Shown here one piece after another: positions 10,193 to 20,235 of a DNA stretch of 64,000 nt. The stretch comes from Agapetus fuscipes (taxonomy: Eukaryota; Arthropoda; Insecta; Trichoptera; Glossosomatidae), in contig OX637343.1 in NCBI GenBank assembly GCA_951799405.1, positions 4,774,001-4,838,000 of the forward strand. The letters run 5' to 3'. The first letter of the stretch is position 1; the number at the start of each line of letters is the position of its first letter. The position numbers and the translations under genes were made by a program. Below the pieces are notes generated by a model that saw only the letters and a list, made by a program, of their open reading frames with translations, was not told the origin of the DNA and made no database searches.

Positions 10193-12767
10193 GTAATGAT
10201 ATGTGTTAGGAAGAAGTTTCCTTGTTTTGTGCTGAAAACATCAGATTTAATCTCGGAACAACTATTTCTCTCCGTAGTAGTAGGCACAAAAAAACTAGTA
10301 CTTGGATGCATATACATTCCCCCCTCCTCTTCTATAGAGGTATATAAATCGCATACTGAAATGGTTGAACAATTGTCCCTAAATGCTGACTCAATGTTTA
10401 TCTGTGGAGATTTTAATTTGCCGAAAACATTGTGGCTCAATGACAACCATGGCGTTAAAATATATAAAAATATTTCTCCCCAGGCTTCCATTATAGCCAA
10501 ATTTTATGCATTTATGAACATGCATCAAGTTAACTCAATACCCAATGAACATGGCTATAGCTTGGATTTATTTTTTACCGATATCTCTAGTGTTAAGGTA
10601 AATAGATCTTCGAACAATTTGCTACCCCTTGATAAGTTTCATCCTCCTCTTTCTTTTGACATCTCAAGTTTTCTCAGTAGTGAACTATTAAAGCATAAGG
10701 TATCCTATCACTATAAATTTAAAAATGGCAATTATGCCGACATGAATTATTTTCTTGCTCAAATTAACTGGTCTTCCTTTTATTCACTTAACAATATTAT
10801 AAATGAAGCTGTACTTCTTTTCAATGATTACCTGTCACATTCTATTCTCCAATTTGTTCCTAGAGGTATCTATTCTCAGCCTAATGAAGCTGAAACATTT
10901 AATATTGGAAAAGAAAAAAATGCATAAGATGTATAAGGATACAGGAAAATTACTTTACTATCAGAAGTTTACTCATCTAAGACAATTATCTAAAATGGAA
11001 TCAAGGAGTAGCTATAAATCTTTTATTGAAGATACCGAGACTAACTTAAATTTATACCCAAAAAATTTTTGGCATTTTGTTGCACAAAAACGTGCAGATA
11101 ACGGTCTTCCCTCTAATATGACCTATAATGATACTCAAGCCACAAATGCTACTGCCATTGCAGAATTGTTTGCTAAACACTTTTCTACAGTATATTCAGA
11201 CACTGCATCTAATGTCCCGCTATTCAACTACACACATACTGTTGACTTAAATGAATGCAATATATCACTAGTGGATGTTTTCAATGCATTGGGGGCTCTG
11301 TCTAATAATAGTGGCACTGGTCCCGATGGTTTTCCACAACTTTTGCTCAAGAAGTGCAAGTTTACCTTGTCAAAGCCATTGTGTCATTAATTTAACCTTT
11401 CTCTGTCTTCAGGTGTTTTTCCTGACTCTTGGAAAATATCTTACCTAAGACCTATTTTTAAATCTGGAATCAAGTCTGATATAAAGAACTACCGACCTAT
11501 ATCAAATTTATCCCATATACCAAAAATTTTTGAGTCTATCATAACTACAAAAATCTCCCCTCTCTTCAAAAATTTATTGATTGATGAACAACATGGCTTC
11601 CGATCTTCTAGATCTACTATTACTAATTTGCTTTCCTACACTGACACTATTGTCAGGGCCCTTGAGATTAATACTCAGGTTGATGTTCTATACACTGCCT
11701 TCTCTAAGGCCTTCGATAAGGTTAACCATCAACTCCTTGTAGCTAAACTAAGAGCTATTGGTATAAGAGATCCCTTTCTAACCTTTCTCTAGTCTTACTT
11801 AACTGGAAGAAAACAAAGAGTGAGAATAAATGATTCTATTTCTGATAAAATTGACGTTACGTCTGGTGTACCTCAAGGAGCACATCTTGCTCCTCTTCTT
11901 TTCAATATATTTATTAATGACCTGAATGTTTTTTCTAATACTCAATTTTGGCTTTTTGCGGATGACAACAAAATGCTGAAATCCATTAACTCTTACAATG
12001 ATTGCTCTCTGTTTCAATCAGATATTGATTCATTCAATGATTGGTGCAAGGCCAACTGCATGGAGCTGAATATCGATAAATGTAAAATTATGTCCTTTTA
12101 TAAAACAAAAAAACCTGTAAATTTTGTCTACAAACTAAATGGTGTTGACCTGGCAACGGTCACACTTATTAAGGACCTTGGCTTAACATTGGATATCAAT
12201 TTTTCCTTTCGCGAACACATTGATAATATTGTTAATAAGTCACTTAAGATTTTAGGTTTCATCCTTAGAATCACTTCTGATTTCAATAATGTACAAACTT
12301 TAAAAATCCTTTACTGTTCATTGGTTCGCCCACACCTTGAGTATGCCAGTGTTATCTGGTCTCCATTCTATGCTACCCGCATTGACCGTCTTGAATCAGT
12401 ACAGCATCGCTTTCTAAGACGAGTTGCTTGGAAACTGGGTCTAAGTAGAGATGAGTATGACTATAAAGACATAGAGATCACCCTAGGCATTTCATCTTTA
12501 GTAACACGCCGACAACATGCTCAACTCATATGTATTTATAAAATCATTAATAGTATTTTCGACTCACCTTATCTTTTACAATGTATCAAATTAAATGTTC
12601 CAACGCGAAGATTTAGAATAAATGAATTGCTCTCTCTCAACTTTCACACTTCAAATTTAGGATACTATTCTCCTATTAACAGAATGTGTCGTCTTTTAAA
12701 TTCTTCCTCTCATCTAGATTTATGCGGCATGAGCCTATCTGAATTCCGTAGAGCTTTGTTTTGCTGA

Positions 12768-12915
12768 GGAAAGTATAAGTATTTATTTGTCTGTGCTATT
12801 ATGAAATATTAATTCTTGTATTATATTATTTTCTTTGTCATTTTCTGTAATTACTTTTTCATATAATTATGTAACTGGACTATTATGTCCGTTAATAAAA
12901 TAAATAAAAAAACAC
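12768..12915 (+). other. LINE 3' UTR and tail
   Basis: The sequence after the LINE stop is AT-rich, contains ATGTCCGTTAATAAAATAAA (an AATAAA signal) and ends in a short A-rich tail. Sequence matching the hAT-like right arm then resumes (GGGGCGCCGCGAAAAAT). Confidence 0.6.
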
Positions 12916-13008
12916 TTGATAGTGGGGCGCCGCGAAAAATATCCGATTATTTAGGGAGCCGCATTCCGAAAAAGATTGGAAACCTCTGGTGTACAAAATG
13001 GCTAACGC

Positions 13009-13176
13009 CAATGGCTCTTAATCTTTTTCGACGGGGAACCACTTAATTTTTTTACCATTTAAAAGAACACGAGGTCCAAAAATATTCATGCGTTTTGTTT
13101 GCTTATACATGACCCTCTAATCCTGAGGCTCTAACCAACCTCACGTGGTCCACGGACTACCGGTGTAGAACCACTG
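13009..13176. mobile_element. Small hAT-like MITE, degenerate
   Basis: The left end resembles CAATGGCTCTTAATCTTTTT and the right end, inverted, CAGTGGTTCTACACCGGTAG. Both look like the CAGTGGTTCTCAA-type ends seen in many hAT MITEs. Flanks do not match as a target duplication, so it is old or misbounded. Confidence 0.45.
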
Positions 13177-13680
13177 AATTATTCTTTGGATTCGAGCTCG
13201 TTCTGGAACGGAAAGTAATTGGTAAAAAACTAAATAATGAAATCAAATAAGTCACTACTTAAATGATTTTATTTTTTGAGTTACTGTCGGCTTTGAGGTG
13301 AACATTGAATAGGGCGCAAAAATAAAACTCACCGTTCTGCCGGATTGCTTTCAAATCTGACCGCCAGAGGTGCTACTCTTTCATCCATACAAGTGATTTT
13401 TAATATGTCAATTTTTTTGGAGGTTAAATCCTAAACATACCTATTGCATGTTGTAGACACGAAGTTATATTGCAAAATAAGAAAATACCCCTGTTAAGTG
13501 TGCTGAATCTGCGAAATATTTAAAGAGTATAAAATTTTGTTTGGGCTAAAGAAAAATAAAATGATTTTGTTAATCATCCAAATGACCGATTTCAGTTTGA
13601 CATAATATATCCGAGTCAAGATCTAAGTAAATTTTAATATGCAAGAAATTCAGCCTTTATAACCTTATATTTTATATTTT
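13177..13680. other. Unassigned intergenic DNA
   Basis: AT-rich sequence. I see no gene or clear repeat in it. Confidence 0.4.
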
Positions 13681-13682
13681 AT

Positions 13683-13930
13683 TCCTTGACTTATAGATTG
13701 GTATGAGGCTGACCACCCATACTGTAAAAAATGGTTCACTTTGCCAATGTCACCCCTGTGTCAGGGAAGGTCGGCAAAAGTTGTGGGGCTTATGTTCATT
13801 TGAGGTTTGGATTTTATTTGTAAGTACACATTCAGCATTTGTAAGCGCGAACTACACGTGTTTGTTTGTGGGCATACATCTGAGAGCTTTAAATGAATAT
13901 ATCCTTGCAACTTAAATTATAGATTATAGA
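13683..13930 (+). repeat. Rep-D copy
   Basis: Full-length Rep-D: CCTTGACTTATAGATTGG, GGTTCACTTTGCCAATGTCA, GTAAGCGCGAACTACACGTG and CTTGCAACTTAAATTATAGA. It is closest to the copy at 34040. Confidence 0.85.
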
Positions 13931-13974
13931 TAACCTAAATTTCACGTAGAAATTTCACAAACGTAAATATTGTT

Positions 13975-14340
13975 ACGTTCTCTGCTGGATTCTTTTTGAT
14001 TAAAAATGCTGGAATTGATTTTTCAGGATTCATTTTAATTTTTTTTTTTTACAATGTAAATTTTATTTCACACTTGAGAGTCACTGGTGTATGTGTTATC
14101 TAGCCAAGTGCTTATTTGCAACTGCTTCTCTGTCCTACCATTTTGACCCCTTATATAGTAGAGCGGAGAGATCTTTCTCCCAATTTCTTGACTATTCCAT
14201 CACCAGAATATTTACGCACCCTACCAGGGCCTGCCAGAGGATTCTATACTACGTGCATTGGTGTGTGTAGTCATTTTGATGTACCTATTGTGTACGAGCT
14301 CCGGTACTCGAAGCTCGCAACAATATTTATCAATTTTTTT
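13975..14340 (-). repeat. LTR-like sequence
   Basis: On the minus strand there is a TATA-like CTACTATATAAGGG promoter region, then GCAGTTGCA, and an A/T-rich end finishing CGTAACA next to 13975. Its arrangement resembles 7725-7960 and 17500-18195, but similarity is weak. Confidence 0.35.
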
Positions 14341-14514
14341 CTGTGTATTTCATAGTGATACTTTATGAAAAATTAAACATAATTAGTGTGTCCTTTGACT
14401 GACTAAATGCTGTAAACTAGCAAAAAATCCCAGATTACAGGGAATTTACTATGGGTGACGTCACATAGCCCGAGGATATTCTGAATGTTCGGACCTCAAT
14501 AGTTAAATGTAACG

Positions 14515-14842
14515 CAACTAAGCTACACATATGGTGTTACTTCTTGCCGCGTTATCCCCGAAGGTGTCGCATGTGGCGAGTTGAACCTATTTATTTTTAC
14601 AGGTAAGGGGGCCGGCCTTACGCCAACCACTTCGGTTGAAGTGGGGGTTTCCCAGCTCCCTAGGGGGCTGGTACTCATTTCTTGTGAAGGCTGACTAAAC
14701 CTTGCCGGTATTTTTATTATGGAGTTTGAAATAGACACCGAAATAGGAAATCATTTCTGACACCCTCCTTGGTGGGATTCGAACCCGAGCTCACGGGGTA
14801 GAATGCAAGCACTCTACCAACTGAGCTATCGACCGGACTAAA
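14515..14842 (-). repeat. SINE-B copy
   Basis: Complete on the minus strand: head at 14770-14838 (GGTTCGAATCCCACC plus GGTCGATAGCTCAGTTGG), full body, and 3' end TAGCTTAGTTGCGTT at 14515. Confidence 0.85.
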
Positions 14843-15029
14843 CTGTAGGTTTGTACATTATAATTTTTGTTCCATGACCTATAGGTTGGTATGAGGCTGA
14901 CCTTCCATATATTTATGCTTTAGGATTAGAAGCCCTATAGATGCTTTGCATTGTACGTGCATTGCAAAAACACGTGGCGTAACACTGGCTTTATAAATAT
15001 CTAGATGGCCTACAAATTTATATTATCAA

Positions 15030-15598
15030 ACATGTCCGGTCTGTAGTCTAGTGCTTAGCGCTTTGGACTAGTAAATGGAAGGTCGAGGTTTTGAATCCCG
15101 GATGACCAGAAAAAAATATTCCATTTATATTTTCAAGAATGCTCTTCGCTGGGTTAAAAAATATATATTGCCTTTACCAATGACGGGTCACAAAAGGTTC
15201 ATCAAGCCTGACAGCCACTGGGTCTTGCTTAAGAATTGGCGCTTTGTAGTGACGACCAAACTCGTAAAAAGTCACGTTGATAGCTCAGTTGGTGGAAGGC
15301 TTGCATTCCATGCTGAGAGCAAGGGTTCGATCCCCACCGAAGGTAATTTCTGATGGTGAGAAATGATTTCCCGTTTCTGTGTTTATGTCAAACCCACCGG
15401 CAAGGTTTACTCAGCCTTCACAAGAAATGAGAACCGGTCCCGTCGGGAGCTCGGAAACCCTCTTCTACTGAAGGGGTGGTGTATGGCCGGCCCTCTTACC
15501 TGTTAAAATAAATAGGTTTCGATCATAGCATACGACACCGTCAATGATAACGCAGCAATAAGTACACTATACGTCTTGCTTAGTTGCGTTTGAGTATC
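15030..15598 (+). repeat. SINE A-B dimer
   Basis: A SINE-A unit (head 15035-15110, GTCTGTAGTCTAGTGC) runs to AAACTCGTAAAAAGTCACG. It is then joined directly to a SINE-B head (TTGATAGCTCAGTTGGTGG, GGTTCGATCCCCACC) with the full SINE-B body and 3' end CTTAGTTGCGTTTGAG. The junction matches those at 16671-17160 and 30493-30985. SINE-A's own 3' tail is absent. Confidence 0.85.
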
Positions 15599-15676
15599 TA
15601 AGTTTCGAGTCATGCGTGCTTCCAGTATCCACCTTTAGCTTGGAAACAAAAGGGCTCACTCAGTACAGCGCCAACA

Positions 15677-15931
15677 CGCTACCCCAGTTCTTGTTTATCG
15701 TATTCGCCAATCTTGTCAAATATTACTTGTTCATGCAGTTGTCTTATGAATCAAATTATACACAATCTGAGCTAAGAAAAATCGTAAAACTCGATAATGT
15801 GAGAGTTCTTTTAAATATTTTTTAAATAAATTTATTGTTTTCATAAGACACATTGGTCCAGTACAGATGCAAACATTGCTCTTGTAAAATTTTCTCAATG
15901 GCGTATAGGATAAACAAGAACTAAGGCAGCG
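15677..15931. mobile_element. MITE-F copy (255 bp)
   Basis: Ends are CGCTACCCCAGTTCTTGTTTA on the left (slightly diverged) and TAAACAAGAACTAAGGCAGCG on the right. The body is as in 25044-25309. Confidence 0.8.
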
Positions 15932-16320
15932 ATACAGACTGAGGACGTGCCAAAGAGCCATTGAAAGGAGGTTGCTGGGAATCAGACTCAGAGACAGGGT
16001 TCCAAACCAGGAGATCCGTAGACGCACTGGTGTCACTGGTGTCATACAGCGAGTGGCCTGCTTTAAGTGGCGCTGGACAAGTCACGTCGCAAGGCAGGAC
16101 CATGGCAGGTGGCCGAAAAGGATTGTCGATTGGCGACCCAGAATGTCCAAGCGGGGAGTCGGAAGACCCCAACTGAGGTGGCTGGAATACATCAAGGGAA
16201 CTAAATACAGAGGATGGCTGAACACAGTAGCCTATAAATAAACATGGAGAAGAATTGGAGGAGGCCTACTTCCAGGAGTGGACTGAGAAAGGCTGAGGAA
16301 GAAGACAAAGAAGAAAAAGA
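15930..16320 (+). pseudogene. RTE LINE 3' fragment
   Basis: Translation from 15930 gives ERRLLGIRLRDRVPNQEIR, FKWRWTSHVARQDHGRWPK and KRGVGRPQLRW. This matches the C-terminal region of the RTE at 20257-23304 (ERRMLGISLKDRKRNEDIR, GRPQKRW). It breaks at a stop after YK near 16240 and ends in a GAAGAAGA-rich tail typical of RTE. It is 5'-truncated exactly at the MITE-F edge. Confidence 0.8.
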
Positions 16321-16670
16321 AGTGTCTATTGCGTTGCGTGTATTGATGTGTAAATAAATTTATTTGTAAACATTGTAATTTTTAATTTAAAAAAAATAAA
16401 ACTTGTAGCAGTTTTTATTGCTAATCGAATGGATTTCCTTGCAAAATAAAAAAGAACTGTATTTACATTAAAAATGAGAACATGATAATTATTTTTGTTT
16501 TGGTTTCCACTTTGTTACAAAAGTGTGTCAGTTACTGTGCTGGCCAATCTAAAGTTATTACTAAACTCCTAATGCTCGTGAATTGATAATGATGATGATG
16601 ATTGTGGGTTCTGGTGTAACGAGCCGTGATAATGCAGCTGCGTGGAATTATTTTGAAGAGATCATAGAGT

Positions 16671-17160
16671 TTGACCGGTCCGTAGCTCAGTGGTAACACT
16701 GTGGATTCTGAATGGGAAGGTTGTGGGTTCGATTCCCGACGGAGCACAAAAAATATACCATTTATGTATATTTTCAAATTTGCTCTTCGCTGGGTTTAAA
16801 AATTCAGAAAACCTTAACCAATGACCGGTCACCAAAGGTCCATCCAGCCTTACTTGAGAATTGGCGCTTTATAGCGACGACGATCAAGCTCGTAAAAAGG
16901 TCGATAGCTCAATTGGTAGAATGCTTGCATTCCATGCCGAGAGCAAGGGTTCGATCTTAAAGGTTTACTCAGCCTTCACAAGAAATGAGAACCAGGCCCC
17001 CCCCGGGAGCTGGGAGACCCCCACTTCAACTAAAAGTGGTTGGTGTGAGGCCGGCCCCCTTACCTGTAAAAATAAATAGGTCCCGGAGCGCCACATGCGA
17101 CCCCTTCGGGGATAACGCAGGCAAGAAGTTATACTATATGTGTAGCTTAGTTGCGTTTTA
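16671..17160 (+). repeat. SINE A-B dimer
   Basis: The head CCGGTCCGTAGCTCAGTGG is followed by GGTTCGATTCCCGACGGAGC and the SINE-A body. The junction AAGCTCGTAAAAAGGTCGAT leads into a SINE-B unit with a shortened head region (GGTTCGATCTTAAAGG) and a 3' end of TGTGTAGCTTAGTTGCGTTT. The head-region deletion is shared with the 30493 copy, so both descend from one dimer subfamily. Confidence 0.87.
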
Positions 17161-17269
17161 TAGAGTTATAATATTTCTATTACTCTATGGTAGAGATACA
17201 AACAAACGCGTGCACAGAATGTCGTCAAATAAATTCCAAAATAATATCATGTCCTTTGCATTTGATTAT

Positions 17270-17480
17270 ATATGCACGGTAAATATCCCATACTGTAATA
17301 AATGGTTCACTTTGCCAATGTCACCCCTGTTTCAGGGAAGGTCAGCAAGAGTTGCAAGGCATATGTTCATTTGAGATTGGGTTTTTATATTGTAGGTCCA
17401 CATACGGCATGTGTGAGCGCGAAATTATGCGTGTCTTTCAAATAATACATATCTTTGCAACTTTATAGATTTAGAATTTA
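17270..17480 (+). repeat. Rep-D copy, 5'-truncated
   Basis: It starts within CCCATACTGTAATAAATGG and continues through the family body to ATATCTTTGCAACTTTATAG. A segment around GCTTGTGGGAATGCATTTAA is deleted. Confidence 0.7.
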
Positions 17481-17499
17481 TTTAGATATGTGCAGTTAC

Positions 17500-18195
17500 G
17501 ATAAAGTTTAATGCATAGTACTGCTACGAACTTGGAGTACCTACGTGCGACTGTACATGCGTACAGACGGTGCTATTCATAGACCTTTTAGTCGTCCGTT
17601 GAGCCCACGTTTTGATAAAATAATGATACATTTTTATGAAGACCTGTCAATCCAAGATGGCCGAAAGTGAACAGCTGATTAGTCTTCATACAAATATTAC
17701 CAAAATTCGGTAGGGAAGAATGACCGTGGTGATGAAACTTTCAGCCCAGGCATCATTAGTTTGTCAAAGCGTGGGCTCAACCGACGACTAAAATGTCTAA
17801 GAATAGCCCCGATAGTGTATAGAACAATCTGGCAACATAGTATGATGGTAGTAGTGCTACGAACTACGAACTTCGAAGTACCTGCGTTCGCCTGTACAGG
17901 TACCTACAATAGTGTGTGTAAAACCGTCTGGTATGATCCATCGTGGTAGTGGAACAGCTGCTTAGTGTAATCTATAACAGATATTGAATGGTCTGGAATA
18001 TGCAAGAAAAATCTCTTTTGTACCTATATAAAGGGACTGCAATGGGGCATCAGCAGATTAGTCACTTAGTCACACCAGTAAGCAGTGATAGTCAATTGTT
18101 GTAAATTGTGAACCGAACGGTGTAAAATAAATTCTGTTAAAACAAATAATTGCAGTTAATTAAAAGAGAACCCCAACTAAATTCATAATAGGTAG
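17500..18195 (+). repeat. LTR-like sequence interrupted by MITE-E
   Basis: The region has a TATA-type CTATATAAAGGGACTGC, a following GTCACACCAGTAAGCAGTG, and AAAATAAATTCTGTT (polyadenylation-like). It ends in AGAGAACCCCAACTAAATTC. The terminal 100 bases match 7725-7960 inverted and resemble 53225-53320. It is consistent with a solo LTR, but no matching partner LTR or internal region is present. Confidence 0.45.
17568..17811. mobile_element. MITE-E copy
   Basis: Long terminal inverted repeats: CGGTGCTATTCATAGACC and, inverted from the right, CGGGGCTATTCTTAGAC. Both are followed by TTTTAGTCGTC and TTGAGCCCACG. The interior has GACCTGTCAATCCAAGATGG. It is homologous to 45593-45833. Confidence 0.8.
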
Positions 18196-18269
18196 TACAC
18201 ATATCTACCGACTACCACGCAAACTGAAAATTAGATTTGCTCCTTCAGCGGCCGCTTTGAATTTTTCAG

Positions 18270-18557
18270 AATAACGCCGTTGGTAAAATGCTTGCGTTGA
18301 ATACCATAGGGTTAGGTTCCATCCCACCTAAGGGTGTCACAAAATAAATCACCGGCAAGGTTAACTCAGCCTTCACAAGAAATGAGAAGTAGTGTCCTCA
18401 GGAGCTGGAAAACCCCTACTTCAACTGAAGTAGCTGACATAAGGCCAACCCCCTTAACTATACAAATAAATAGATTCCGCTAGGCACATGCGATGTCTCC
18501 GAGGACAACGCTGTTAGAAATTTCATTATATTTGCAGTTTAGTTGCGTTGCGCTTAT
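18270..18557 (+). repeat. SINE-B copy, diverged
   Basis: The head region is degenerate (GCCGTTGGTAAAATGCTTGC, GGTTCCATCCCACC). The body is recognisable (TCAGCCTTCACAAGAAATGA, CTTCAACTGAAGTAGCTG) and the tail is GCAGTTTAGTTGCGTTGCG. Confidence 0.7.
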
Positions 18558-18569
18558 TGTAAAGTGTAT

Positions 18570-19180
18570 ATCGCCACCCTAAAGCTAAAACGGAATAAGT
18601 GCTGATCACTGATTTGAAAAATCGTGAATGAAACATTTCCTTGACTTAGGTTGGTATAAGGCTGACCACCCATACTGTAAAAAATGGTTCACTTTGCCAA
18701 TGTCACCCCTCGGTCAGGGAAGCTCGGCAAAAGTTGTAGGGTTTATGTTCATTTGAGGTTTGGATTTTATTTGTAAGTACACATTCAAAATTTGTAATCG
18801 CGAACTACACGTGTTTGTTTGTGGGCATGCATTTGATATGAGCTTAAAATGTTAAATATCTTTGCAACTTAGATTATAGATTATTATAGATTGTGTGTAA
18901 CTTATTATAGTAAGTGAACTTATTATAAGGAAGTGCTTATGAACCTAAACTACTTCGGCCTTATTCATTAAATTGGTTGAACCCAAAATCAGAAATAAAC
19001 CAGCTTATTAGTATGGGAAAACTGACTTTATACTGGTTTAAAAATTAAAACCTTTTTATGAATAAGGGGGCTTAAGTTTTTCTCACCTTTTTAGTATTTT
19101 CTCTCGTAGAAAATAGGAAAAATGTGCATTCATCTGAGAAAGCCGTGTTGATATTTGTATGAATATTTGTTTACCCTTTG
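18570..19180 (+). mobile_element. MITE-G copy with Rep-D inside
   Basis: The left part is AAAACGGAATAAGTGCTGAT; the right part is TAGTAAGTGAACTTATTATA through AAATGTGCATTCATCTGAG. A Rep-D copy separates them, and unrelated sequence (GGCCTTATTCATTAAATTGG) is also inserted. Confidence 0.5.
18643..18900 (+). repeat. Rep-D copy
   Basis: Full-length: TTCCTTGACTTAGGTTGG through CTTTGCAACTTAGATTATAG. The GTAATCGCGAACTACACG block places it with the 13683 and 34040 copies. Confidence 0.8.
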
Positions 19181-19479
19181 TTGCGTACTTAGGCGTGTAT
19201 CGGGCATCCGGCCCTGGTACGTGGGTGTACGCTTGCGTGTAGGTACTTGGTATCGGCGTAGTTTAGTGGAGTTTTAGTGTTAGTGTGTCAAATTGAAAGT
19301 AAATCAAATAATTGAAAGTGTAGATGCGCGCGCATGGCTACACTAATAAAATTGATAATAATAATATGTACGTCTATACCTACTCCATACTTGTTTTTCA
19401 ATTGACTATCAGCATATTCAACCGCTAACCGTTCGTAGCACGGTGTGCCTGCTACAGAATTTGGTATCATTTTGTAATC

Positions 19480-19735
19480 TATAATTAATAATCTAAGTTG
19501 CAAAGATATGTTACATTTAAATGCATTATTAAATGCATTCCCACAAGCAGACGCGTATAAGTTCGCGCTAAAACATGCCGCATGTGAACCTACAATATAA
19601 AACTCAATCTCTAATGAACATAAGCCCTGCATCTCGTGCCGACCTTCCCTGTAACAGGGTGAAATTGGTAAAGTGAACCATTTTTTTACAGTATGGGTGG
19701 TCAGCGTCATACCAACCTATAAGTCAAGGAATTAA
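19480..19735 (-). repeat. Rep-D copy
   Basis: Complete minus-strand copy: CCTTGACTTATAGGTTGG at the 19735 end and TTGCAACTTAGATTATTAAT at the low end. Confidence 0.85.
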
Positions 19736-19739
19736 TTAT

Positions 19740-20215
19740 AATAATAATAATTTGTCAATTTTATGTAGCGCCGTTTAGTGGCACTAGCCACCCCAAGGGC
19801 GCTTTTATGTGTTGAAGCTTATGTTAAACGAATGTGTCGCAACTTCCTGAAACTGCCAACTCTGAAGCGCTATTCAGTTAAATTCCTTACGACATTAATT
19901 AAGGCGAAAAGTTGGCGATTCGTGTCAAAAAATAAGGTGTACGGAGTTGTTTCGCAAGCGCCAGCATTCCCGACTTGTATGGATATCAAAAGTGTAAGGT
20001 ATTTAGCAGAATAGCGCTTTCGCTGGTCTCTGTTCTCAAATCTAGAGCTAGACTCTTCCAGTAGGATGGACTAGCCGAACTAAAAGCCCTGTCTCCACAA
20101 CCCGTTCTGTTCCGCCGAAGCGGCAGTTGAAGCGTATTTACGGCATCATCCTGTTGCAGAATGAAGAGTCGTCGTTTACCATCTATTTGGTCAACTATGC
20201 ACAATAGGGGTATTT
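19740..20215 (-). pseudogene. CR1-like LINE 3' fragment
   Basis: Minus strand: VDQIDGKRRLFILQQDDAVN-like and FSSASPSYWKSLALDLRTE correspond to the C-terminal CR1 RT region also seen at 40545-40910 (FSSAGPSCWNSLSLELRTE). The end is CGCCCTTGGGGTGGCTAGTG, CGGCGCTACATAAAATTG and an ATT microsatellite at about 19740. Several frameshifts are present. The RTE 20236-23800 lies directly against its 5' side. Confidence 0.7.
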
Positions 20216-20235
20216 CACTTCTTTTTTTTCATAAA

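Larger units (their letters stand above)
8102..12767 (+). pseudogene. Jockey/CR1-like LINE ORF2, disrupted
   Basis: The coding region runs 8102-8221, is split by a foldback element, then 10201-12767. An exonuclease/endonuclease/phosphatase-type domain is visible (TRGGGVMI before the break, then LGCIYIPPSSS and FICGDFNLP). Reverse transcriptase follows: NYRPISNLS, GFRSSRST, SGVPQGAHLAPLLFN and the FADD box near 11958. The C-terminal region has LEYASVIWSP. Defects: a frameshift in the A-run near 10910, stops at 11388 and about 11790, and motif A reading YTAFSKAFD where an Asp is expected. The copy is therefore inactive at several points. Upstream 5' sequence is not identified. Confidence 0.85.
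6887..12988. mobile_element. hAT-like element hosting a stack of insertions
   Basis: The left end CAGTGGTTCCCAGAATG and right end (read inverted) CAGAGGTTTCCAATC match the termini of 27119-27922. Flanking 8-mers gtttacat (6879-6886) and gtgtacaa (12989-12996) agree at 6 of 8 positions and fit the hAT nTnnnnAn preference. The few hundred bases of the element itself are interrupted by a CR1 fragment, an LTR-like piece and a LINE, which account for most of the 6.1 kb. No hAT transposase is visible. Confidence 0.6.

Noticed and set aside
13703..13915. Recurrent small frame beginning MRLTTHTVKNGSLCQCHPC
   Set aside because: It is the conserved Rep-D sequence read in one frame; many copies have it disrupted and it shows no sign of coding selection.
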